NCBI GenBank assembly: GCA_015655355.1
Contig: JAATFG010000111.1
Coordinates: forward strand, 1 to 64,000
Direction of reading: 5' to 3'
DNA length: 64,000 bases
Source of the DNA: Lysobacterales bacterium
GTDB lineage: Bacteria > Pseudomonadota > Gammaproteobacteria > Xanthomonadales > Xanthomonadaceae
The notes beneath the pieces were generated by a model, which searched no databases, was not told the DNA's origin, and worked only from the letters and a program-made list of their open reading frames with translations. Shown here one piece after another: positions 57,182-64,000 of the stretch. Positions within the stretch are counted from its first letter, which is position 1. The number at the start of each line of letters is the position of its first letter. The translations under genes and the position numbers were made by a program.

Positions 57182-57988
57182 TCAGTTGTTCTTCGCCGCC
57201 ATCTGGTCGAGCGCCGCACGCATCTGCGCCGGCGGCAGGTAGCCGCCGATCTGGCTACCGTCGGCGGTGAAGATCGCCGGCGTGCCCCCGATGCCAAGGC
57301 GCTGGCCGAGCTTGTATTCGTCGGCGACCGGGCTCTTGCAGCTGCGCTGCGGCACCGGCTTGTCGCTCTTGGCGTCGGTCAGCGCCTGCTTCGGATCGGG
57401 CGCGCACCACACCGAGACCATTTCCGCCTCGTTCTCGCCGCCGAGGCCGGCGCGCGGCCACGCCAGGTATTCGACCGCGATGCCCTGCTTGTTGTACTCG
57501 GCGATCTGGCTGTGCAGCTTGCGGCAGTAGCCGCATTCGACGTCGGTGAAGACGCTGATCGTGTATTTCGGGTTCGGCGGCGCGAACACGATGCGCTGCG
57601 CCTTCGGCACCTGCGCCAGTTGCGCGGCGCGGTACTTGGCCAGCGCCGGACTGCCCGAGGACAGCTCGCCGCCGTCCTGGAGGTCGAGCACGGTGCCTTC
57701 CATCAGGTAGCGGCCATCTTCGCTGACGTAGATCAGCTGGCCGCTGGCGATCACTTCGCGGAAGCCCGGCATCGGCGAAGCACCGATGTAGGTGACCTGC
57801 ACGTTGCCGTTCAGCTTGCCCAGCGCCGCGCGCACGTTGGCAGCGGCAGCCGCGTCGTTGCTGCCGGCGGCTTTCGCGGCGGCACTGGCCGGCGCTTGCG
57901 CCACGGCCTTCGGTGCGGCAGCCGGTTGCTGGCCGCAGGCGGCGAGGCTGAAACCGCTCAGCGCGGCGGCAAGGAACAGGCGCTTCAT
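57182..57988 (-). CDS. dsbC: DsbC-like thiol:disulfide isomerase, predicted lipoprotein
   Basis: MKRLFLAAALSGFSLAACGQQ (lipobox), DsbC dimerisation domain, active site CGYC in VFTDVECGYCRKLHSQI, GGTPAIFTADG. Confidence 0.9.
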   Translation of the reverse strand: MKRLFLAAALSGFSLAACGQQPAAAPKAVAQAPASAAAKAAGSNDAAAAANVRAALGKLNGNVQVTYIGASPMPGFREVIASGQLIYVSEDGRYLMEGTVLDLQDGGELSSGSPALAKYRAAQLAQVPKAQRIVFAPPNPKYTISVFTDVECGYCRKLHSQIAEYNKQGIAVEYLAWPRAGLGGENEAEMVSVWCAPDPKQALTDAKSDKPVPQRSCKSPVADEYKLGQRLGIGGTPAIFTADGSQIGGYLPPAQMRAALDQMAAKNN

Positions 57989-58063
57989 GGACTTTCCCGA
58001 ATGGTTGAATTCGCCGGCATTTTCGCACATCGGCGCGGGCCGCTCCGTGACCGCAGTGGTTTT

Positions 58064-58160
58064 GCCGTCATCCCGGCGAAAGCCGGGAACCGGCGACTTT
58101 CATCGGAAGCATCGCCTGCATCGCGCAAAGTCGCTGGGTTCCGGCTTTTGCCGGAACGAC
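58064..58160. repeat. REP-like inverted repeat doublet
   Basis: gccgtcatcccggcgaaagccgggaaccggcgactttcat ... gcgcaaagtcgctgggttccggcttttgccggaacgac, between xerD and dsbC. Confidence 0.75.
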
Positions 58161-58169
58161 GAACCGGTC

Positions 58170-59180
58170 TCACCCTCGCGGATGATGCTTCGCATGCAAC
58201 TTCTGCAATTGCTCGCGCGCGACCAGGGTGTAGATCTGCGTGGTCGAAAGCGATGCATGGCCGAGCAGCATCTGCAGCACGCGCAAATCAGCGCCGTGGT
58301 TGAGCAAGTGGGTGGCGAAGCTGTGGCGCAGGCCGTGCGGCGAAATCTTCGCCGGGTCGATGCCGGCCGCAGCGGCGTATTTCTTCACCAGTCCCCAGAA
58401 TTGCTGGCGGGTCGGCGCCGATCTGTCGGGATTGACGAACAGGTGCGGCGGATTGCCCTTGCCGGCAAGCGGCGGCCGCGCCTCGTCCAGGTAGCGCTGC
58501 AGCCAGTGCTGCGATTCCTCGCCCAGCGGCATCAGCCGCTCCTTGCTGCCCTTGCCGGTGACGCGCAGCACGCCGGCGCGCAGGTTGACCGCGGTCGTCG
58601 GCAAGGTCACCAGTTCGCTGACGCGCAGGCCGGCGGCGTACATCAGTTCCAGCATCGCGCGGTCGCGCAGGCCCAGCGGCGTGGCAATGTCCGCCGCGGC
58701 GAGCAGCGCATCGATCTGGGTTTCGCTGACGGCCTTCGGCAGCGAACGCGGCAGCCTGGGCGCGTCCAGCAAGGCGGTCGGATCGTCGGCGCGCAGGCCG
58801 CGCCGCGCCGCCCACGCATAGAACGCGCGCAGCGCCGACAACAGCCGCGCGGTGCTTTTCGGCGAATAGCCCTGCTGCGCGCGCCATTGCAGGTAGTCGA
58901 ACAGGTCGCTGCGTTGCGCCGAAATCAGCGATGCCCTGCGTGGCGCGGCTGCACGCGCTCGCGCAGACTCCGGCCCGGTCAGCCGGGCGCCCGCAGGCGC
59001 GCGCGCCCAGCGCGCATAGCCTTCGAGGTCGCGGCGATAGCTGGCCTGCGTCGCCGGCGCGGAGCCGTGTTCGGCCCAGATCGCGTCGATGAACGCCTCG
59101 ATGTCGCGCTTGTCCGCCTCCGCCACCGGCGGCAGGTGCATCATGCGTTCGCGACGTTCGGCGGGTGTGGCGCGGCTCAT
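58170..59180 (-). CDS. xerD: Tyrosine recombinase XerD
   Basis: 336 aa; [54 protein letters not shown] (R..HxxR..Y catalytic set). Confidence 0.95.
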   Translation of the reverse strand: MSRATPAERRERMMHLPPVAEADKRDIEAFIDAIWAEHGSAPATQASYRRDLEGYARWARAPAGARLTGPESARARAAAPRRASLISAQRSDLFDYLQWRAQQGYSPKSTARLLSALRAFYAWAARRGLRADDPTALLDAPRLPRSLPKAVSETQIDALLAAADIATPLGLRDRAMLELMYAAGLRVSELVTLPTTAVNLRAGVLRVTGKGSKERLMPLGEESQHWLQRYLDEARPPLAGKGNPPHLFVNPDRSAPTRQQFWGLVKKYAAAAGIDPAKISPHGLRHSFATHLLNHGADLRVLQMLLGHASLSTTQIYTLVAREQLQKLHAKHHPRG

Positions 59181-59200
59181 CGCTCAATTATGCTGCGTGC

Positions 59201-59635
59201 ATGGGCGAAATCCTCATCGAAGCCGGCACGAAGCCGCGCACCTTGCTCGGCTGGCGCCTGTGCGCGCTGGTCTACGACTTCTTCCCCGCCTTCGGCCTGT
59301 GGTTCATCGTCGCGGCGGTGTTCACCGTGCTGCATCGCGACGCCGTGCTTGGCGGCTGGCTCGGCTTCGGCGAGTTCAGCGCTATGTGGGCGGTCACCGG
59401 CCTGTACGCGACGATCAGCTGGAAGCGCGGCGGACAGACGCTGGGCATGCGTCCGTGGAAATTGCGCGTCGTCGCGGATGGCGCGTTGACGTGGCGCGCG
59501 CTGTGGCTGCGCTATGCGCTCGGCAGCGTGTCGATGTTCGCGGGCGGGCTTGGCTTCATCTGGGCGTTTTTCGACCGGGACAAGCTCGCGCTGCACGATC
59601 GCCTGAGCGGCACGCGCCTGCTGCGCCGCGCCTAG
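59201..59635 (+). CDS. RDD family membrane protein
   Basis: MGEILIEAGTKPRTLLGWRLCALVYDFFPAFGLWFIVAAV...GQTLGMRPWKLRVV. Confidence 0.85.
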   Translation: MGEILIEAGTKPRTLLGWRLCALVYDFFPAFGLWFIVAAVFTVLHRDAVLGGWLGFGEFSAMWAVTGLYATISWKRGGQTLGMRPWKLRVVADGALTWRALWLRYALGSVSMFAGGLGFIWAFFDRDKLALHDRLSGTRLLRRA

Positions 59636-59642
59636 AGACGCG

Positions 59643-60743
59643 CTATTCGTCGCGCTTGCGGAAAATCCACCACGAGGTCAGCAAGGTCAGCACCGGCGGC
59701 AGCACGTAGGCGATGCGGTAGTCGACGCGGAAGGCGCTGGCGGCCTTGCCGCACATGGTCTGCAGCAACCAGAACCCCAGCGCGAACAACACCCCGTAGA
59801 ACAGGCGCTTGCCGGCACCGCCGCTGCGCAGGTTGCCGAACGCGAACGGGATCGCGGCCAGGCACAGCGCCAGCACGTTGAGCGGGTAGAACACGCGGCT
59901 CCAGAACGATTGCTCGTAATCGCGCGCATCCAGTTCGTTGCGGCGGCGGTAATCGATGTTGCGCGACAGATCGCTCGCCGCCATGTAGGTCGGATTGGCC
60001 AGGCCGACCGCGAGCGTCTGCGGGTCCAGCCTGGACTGCCATTCCTGCTGCGGCAGCGTGCTCTGCCGCACCGAATCCGGCCCGAAGTCGAGCTTGCTGA
60101 CGTCCTGCAGGCGCCAGCCGCCGCTGACGTGCTCGGCGCTGGCGGCGTGGGTGATCGAATCCAGCCGGCTGTCGTCGCCGACCTGGTACAAGCGCACGTC
60201 GTGCAGCAGCAGCGAATCCTTGCCGTCGCGCTTGACCTCCTCGCCGCTGGCGGCATTGAGGAACACGTTGCCCTCGCGCGCCCACATGCCCGAATAGCGC
60301 GCCACCGCGACGTCGCCGTAACGCGAGGAAAGCTTGACGTTCTGCGCCTGGATCTGGCCCCACGCGCCGACCGTCTCCATGCCGGCCATCATCAGCGCGG
60401 TGAGCAGGCCGAGGGTCAGCATCACCGACACGGTCAGGCGCATGCGCGACAGGCCGATCGCGCGCAATGCGGTCAGTTCGGAACTGGCGGCGAGCTGACC
60501 CAGGCCCATCAGCGCGCCGATCACCGCCGCGTTCGGGAACAGGGTGTAGGCGCGGCGCGGCACGGTGTAGAGCACGTAGACCAGCGCATGGCCGAAGGTG
60601 TAGCCGTGGCCGAGGTTCTTCAGCTCGCCGGCCAAGGTCTGCATCGCGTCCAGGCCGACCAGCACCGACCACACCAGCAGCACGGTGACGACGATGGCCT
60701 TGCCGACGTAGGTGTCGTGCAGTTTCGGGACCAGCCGGATCAT
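59643..60743 (-). CDS. lptG: LPS export permease LptG
   Basis: MIRLVPKLHDTYVGKAIVVTVLLVWSVLVGLDAMQTLAGELKNLG; YjgQ/LptG fold, overlaps lptF. Confidence 0.94.
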   Translation of the reverse strand: MIRLVPKLHDTYVGKAIVVTVLLVWSVLVGLDAMQTLAGELKNLGHGYTFGHALVYVLYTVPRRAYTLFPNAAVIGALMGLGQLAASSELTALRAIGLSRMRLTVSVMLTLGLLTALMMAGMETVGAWGQIQAQNVKLSSRYGDVAVARYSGMWAREGNVFLNAASGEEVKRDGKDSLLLHDVRLYQVGDDSRLDSITHAASAEHVSGGWRLQDVSKLDFGPDSVRQSTLPQQEWQSRLDPQTLAVGLANPTYMAASDLSRNIDYRRRNELDARDYEQSFWSRVFYPLNVLALCLAAIPFAFGNLRSGGAGKRLFYGVLFALGFWLLQTMCGKAASAFRVDYRIAYVLPPVLTLLTSWWIFRKRDE

Positions 60744-61840
60744 GCGCGTGCCGTCCCGGCGTTGCCCGGACGCGACAGGCGCCCGTCGCGGAAATACCAC
60801 CAGGTCGCGAACGCCAGCAGCGGCAGGCTCAGCCACCACAGGCCGGCATGCGCCGGGATCTTGCCGTTGGTCAGCGCATTGACGCCGTTGTTCATCATCA
60901 GCATGCCGACCAGATAGGCGAGGAAGCCGAGCATCATCCGCCCGTAGCGCGCCTGCCGCGGCGAACTGCGCGACAGCGGCAAGGTCAGCAGGGCGAAGCC
61001 CAGCGCCAGCAGCGGCGGGGTGATGCGCGCATGGAATTGCGCGTTGGCCTCCTTGCGCGGGTCGTGCAGCAATTGCCCGGTCGGCAGCAGCGCCGGGTCG
61101 TTGTCGATGTGCTTCTTGTCGGTCGGTTCCGCCATCGCCATTTCCGAGCGGGCGAATTTCGCCAGATGGAATTCGAGGCCGCCTTCGACCGGACCTTCGA
61201 CCCGGTAGCCCTGCTCGAGCTGCAGGTAACGGCCCGCATCCCGGTCGTCCAGGAGCAACTGGCCATGGTCGGCGGTGACCACGTCGAGGCGGTCGCGCTG
61301 CTGGCGCTGCATGAACACCTTGTGCATCTTGCGGCCATCGTCGGACAGGCCGCTGATGTAGACCACGCTGCCGTTGCCGAGCGTGGTGAACTTGCCCGCT
61401 TCGAGGCCAGCGACGATCAGGCTGCGGTTGGCGGCCTTGATCATCGCGTCCGAGGTGCGGTCGGCCCACGGCCCGACCCAGATCGACATCGTCCCGATCA
61501 CCAGCACCACCGGCAGCACCAGCCACAGGAACGGGCGCAGCAGGCGCTTCGGGCCGACCCCGATCGAGGTGATCACCGCCATTTCCGAATCGCGGTACAG
61601 ACGGGCGAAGGCCAGCAGCAGGCCGAGCATCAGCGCCAGCGGCAGCACGTACACCGGCACGTAGGTCAGCAGGTGCAGGCCCATCTGCGACAGCATCAGC
61701 GCGGCCGGAATCTTGCCCTCGGCGATCTGCCCGAGCAGGTCGGCCATGACCCCGCCCACGCTCACGACCAGCAGCACGATCAGGGTGGCGAGGAACGACT
61801 GGGCGAATTCGCCGAACAGGTAGCGATCGAGCTTGGGCAT
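60740..61840 (-). CDS. lptF: LPS export permease LptF
   Basis: MPKLDRYLFGEFAQSFLATLIVLLVVSVGGVMADLLGQIAEGKIPAALM. Confidence 0.94.
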   Translation of the reverse strand: MPKLDRYLFGEFAQSFLATLIVLLVVSVGGVMADLLGQIAEGKIPAALMLSQMGLHLLTYVPVYVLPLALMLGLLLAFARLYRDSEMAVITSIGVGPKRLLRPFLWLVLPVVLVIGTMSIWVGPWADRTSDAMIKAANRSLIVAGLEAGKFTTLGNGSVVYISGLSDDGRKMHKVFMQRQQRDRLDVVTADHGQLLLDDRDAGRYLQLEQGYRVEGPVEGGLEFHLAKFARSEMAMAEPTDKKHIDNDPALLPTGQLLHDPRKEANAQFHARITPPLLALGFALLTLPLSRSSPRQARYGRMMLGFLAYLVGMLMMNNGVNALTNGKIPAHAGLWWLSLPLLAFATWWYFRDGRLSRPGNAGTARA

Positions 61841-61931
61841 CTGGGCTTGGTAGAATCTCGGATTCGTCTGCTGGCCTTTCCGGCCGGCGATTGTACCTTC
61901 CCTGCCCGACCGCATCCGGAACCCAGTCCCA

Positions 61932-63416
61932 ATGGCCCTGCATTACCTGCTCAACGAAGACGCCGCCGCCAGCGCGGCATTCGACTGCGTCGTCGTCGGC
62001 GCGTTCGCCGACAACCGCCTCTCCCCCGCCGCGCAATCGATCGACGCGGCCTGCGGCGGCAAGTTGAGCGCCCTGCTCGCCCGCGGCGACGCCAGCGGCA
62101 AGGCCGGCAAGGTCCAGTTCCTGTACGACCTGCCCGGCGTGGCCGCGCCGCGCGTGCTCCTGGTCGGCCTCGGCGATGCGGACAAGTTCGGCGCGCCGCA
62201 CTACCTGAAAGCCGTCGCCGACGCCGCCCGCGCGCTCAAGACCGGCCCATCGCACAGCGCATTGTTGACCTTGAGCGAACTGGAAGTGCCCGGCCGCCCG
62301 CATGGCTGGAACCTGCGCGAAGCGGTCAAGGCCGCCGACCACGCGCTGTACCGCTACACCGCGACCTTCGGCAGGAAGAAGGCCGACGAGGCCGGCCTCG
62401 AAACGCTGGCGATTGCCGGCCCCGCTTCCGACAACAACGGCGCGGACGCGCTGGCACAGGGCGTGGCGATTGCCGAAGGCGTCAAGTTCGCGCGCGATCT
62501 CGGCAACCTGCCGCCGAACGTGTGCACCCCGGCGTTCCTCGCCGAACAGGCGCGGCGGTTCGCCGCCGACAACGGCGCCCAGGCCGACATCCTCGACGAG
62601 GCGCAGATGGAAGCGCTGGGCATGGGCTCGCTGCTCGCCGTGGCGCGCGGCTCGGCCAACCGCCCGCGCTTCATCGTGTTGAAGCACGATGGCGGCGGCG
62701 ACGCCAAGCCCTACGTCCTCGTCGGCAAGGGCATCACCTTCGACACCGGCGGCGTCAATTTGAAGACGCAAGGCGGCATCGAGGAAATGAAGTACGACAT
62801 GTGCGGCGGCGCCACCGTGCTCGGCAGCTTCGTCGCCGCGGTGAAGATGCGGTTGCCGCTCAACCTCGTCGCGATCGTGCCGGCGGTCGAGAACGCGATC
62901 GACGGCAACGCGTACCGCCCCAGCGACGTGATCACCTCGATGTCCGGCAAGACCATCGAAGTCGGCAACACCGACGCCGAAGGCCGCCTGATCCTGTGCG
63001 ACGCGCTGACCTACGCCGAACGCTTTTCGCCTGCGGCGCTGATCGACGTGGCGACGCTGACCGGCGCCTGCGTGGTCGCGCTCGGCCATTTCGCCACCGG
63101 CCTGATGAGCAAGCACGACGACCTCAGCGACGAACTGCTCGCCGCCGGCGAACACGTCCACGACCGCGCCTGGCGCCTGCCGCTGTGGGACGAATACCAG
63201 TCGCTGCTCGATTCCAGCTTCGCCGACGTCTACAACATCGGCGGCCGCTGGGGCGGCGCGATCACCGCCGGCTGCTTCCTGTCGCGCTTCACCGAAGGCC
63301 AGCGCTGGGCGCACCTCGACATCGCCGGCAGCGCCAACGGCAGCGGCAAGCACGCGATGGCGACCGGCCGCCCGGTCGGCCTGCTGACCCAATGGCTGCT
63401 GGATCGCGTTGCCTGA
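61932..63416 (+). CDS. pepA: Leucyl aminopeptidase (M17)
   Basis: 494 aa; [45 protein letters not shown]. Confidence 0.96.
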   Translation: MALHYLLNEDAAASAAFDCVVVGAFADNRLSPAAQSIDAACGGKLSALLARGDASGKAGKVQFLYDLPGVAAPRVLLVGLGDADKFGAPHYLKAVADAARALKTGPSHSALLTLSELEVPGRPHGWNLREAVKAADHALYRYTATFGRKKADEAGLETLAIAGPASDNNGADALAQGVAIAEGVKFARDLGNLPPNVCTPAFLAEQARRFAADNGAQADILDEAQMEALGMGSLLAVARGSANRPRFIVLKHDGGGDAKPYVLVGKGITFDTGGVNLKTQGGIEEMKYDMCGGATVLGSFVAAVKMRLPLNLVAIVPAVENAIDGNAYRPSDVITSMSGKTIEVGNTDAEGRLILCDALTYAERFSPAALIDVATLTGACVVALGHFATGLMSKHDDLSDELLAAGEHVHDRAWRLPLWDEYQSLLDSSFADVYNIGGRWGGAITAGCFLSRFTEGQRWAHLDIAGSANGSGKHAMATGRPVGLLTQWLLDRVA

Positions 63417-63450
63417 TGCGCGCTTGCGCGAATCGCCGACGAGAACGCTG

Positions 63451-63876
63451 ATGCCCCGTGCCGACTTCTACCTGATCGCCAAGCCGCGCTTCCTCGAGAA
63501 GCCGCTGCTGCTGGTGTGCGAACTGGCCAAGCGCGCGCACGCGGCGAGCCAGCCGACGCTGATCCTGGCGCGCGACAGGGCCCAGGCCGAGGAAATCGAC
63601 GACTTGCTGTGGTCGTTCGACCCGGACGAGTACCTGCCGCATCAAATCGCCGGCATGGACGAAGACGAGGACGAAGCGCCGATCCTGATCGCCGCGCCCG
63701 ACGCCGACGCCGCATCGCGCCCGCTGGTGATCAACCTGCGCGACGACGTGTGGCTGAACCCGTGCGAACGCATCCTCGAGGTCGTCCCCGCCGACCCGGC
63801 CGCGCGCGAACCGCTGCGCGAACGCTGGAAGCAGTACAAGGCGCTCGATTTCGAGCTCAACAAGCACGACATGTAA
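63451..63876 (+). CDS. holC: DNA polymerase III chi subunit
   Basis: MPRADFYLIAKPRFLEKPLLLVCELAKRAHAASQPTLILARDRAQAEEIDDLLWSFDPDEYLPH; follows pepA. Confidence 0.92.
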   Translation: MPRADFYLIAKPRFLEKPLLLVCELAKRAHAASQPTLILARDRAQAEEIDDLLWSFDPDEYLPHQIAGMDEDEDEAPILIAAPDADAASRPLVINLRDDVWLNPCERILEVVPADPAAREPLRERWKQYKALDFELNKHDM

Positions 63877-63879
63877 CCG

Positions 63880-63964
63880 CCGTCATTCCGGCGTACGCCG
63901 GAATCCAGCGACTTCATGCGGAAAAACTCAAAGACACTGGATGCCGGCTTTCGCCGGCATGACG
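63880..63964. repeat. REP-like inverted repeat doublet
   Basis: cgtcattccggcgtacgccggaatccagcgacttcat ... gacactggatgccggctttcgccggcatgacga, between holC and the putative valS start. Confidence 0.75.
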
Positions 63965-63974
63965 AGCAAAAGCC

Positions 63975-64000
63975 ATGAGCAATCTTGAAACCAGCTACAA
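63975..64000 (+). CDS. valS: Probable start of valyl-tRNA synthetase (partial)
   Basis: ATGAGCAATCTTGAAACCAGCTAC (MSNLETSY...) plus pepA-holC-valS synteny; too short to be sure. Confidence 0.35.

Noticed and set aside
52944-57242. 1432-aa plus-strand ORF antisense to purL
   Set aside because: Arg/Ala/His-rich low-information translation fully antisense to a clear PurL; mirror-frame artefact of high GC3.
58170-59180. xerD as an integrase marking a mobile island
   Set aside because: It is the housekeeping XerD in a conserved setting (dsbC, lptFG, pepA); no attachment repeats or phage genes nearby.
59643-63392. 1249-aa minus-strand ORF spanning lptG and antisense pepA
   Set aside because: LptG starts at 60743; the rest is antisense or wrong-frame to lptF and pepA.
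60848-63451. 867-aa plus-strand ORF over lptF and pepA
   Set aside because: Antisense to lptF and a +1/+2 frame of pepA; Arg/Gln/Pro-rich composition typical of a wrong frame.

Overview
This 64 kb window is a GC-rich, gene-dense chromosomal segment. Gene content and order fit a gammaproteobacterium of the Xanthomonadaceae/Lysobacteraceae (Lysobacter/Xanthomonas-like), judged by family recognition only. From left to right it contains: (1) a minus-strand glycan operon (GT4, SGNH-type acyltransferase, GT2) divergent from pilB-pilC-pilD-coaE; (2) a Nudix/ThiE-like fusion, secA, an M23 peptidase, dciA and lpxC; (3) an almost complete dcw cluster (mraZ-rsmH-ftsL-ftsI-murE-murF-mraY-ftsW-murG-murC-ddl-ftsQ-ftsA-ftsZ); (4) RNase P RNA, rsmI, an lpoA-like gene and yraN; (5) thiL-nusB-ribH-ribBA-ribE, an FMN riboswitch, ribD, a GNAT gene, nrdR and glyA; (6) a LysR regulator divergent from a YeiH-type transporter, a CPBP protease, ettA, a map-like gene, pyrF and def; (7) two adjacent glycosyltransferase-like genes, purL, a dsbC-like gene, xerD, lptFG, pepA, holC and the probable start of valS. 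I saw no CRISPR array, prophage, transposase, tRNA or defence island. I did not find a convincing new multi-gene system. The best second-look items are small-scale: a palindromic repeat embedded in frame in purL, a REP-type element supplying the C-terminus of a GNAT protein, 10-bp-periodic MraZ boxes overlapping a strong promoter with a nearby perfect DnaA box, an FMN riboswitch internal to the rib gene string, and very tightly spaced divergent starts at dciA/M23. All calls come from reading the sequence and the supplied ORF translations; no searches were run.
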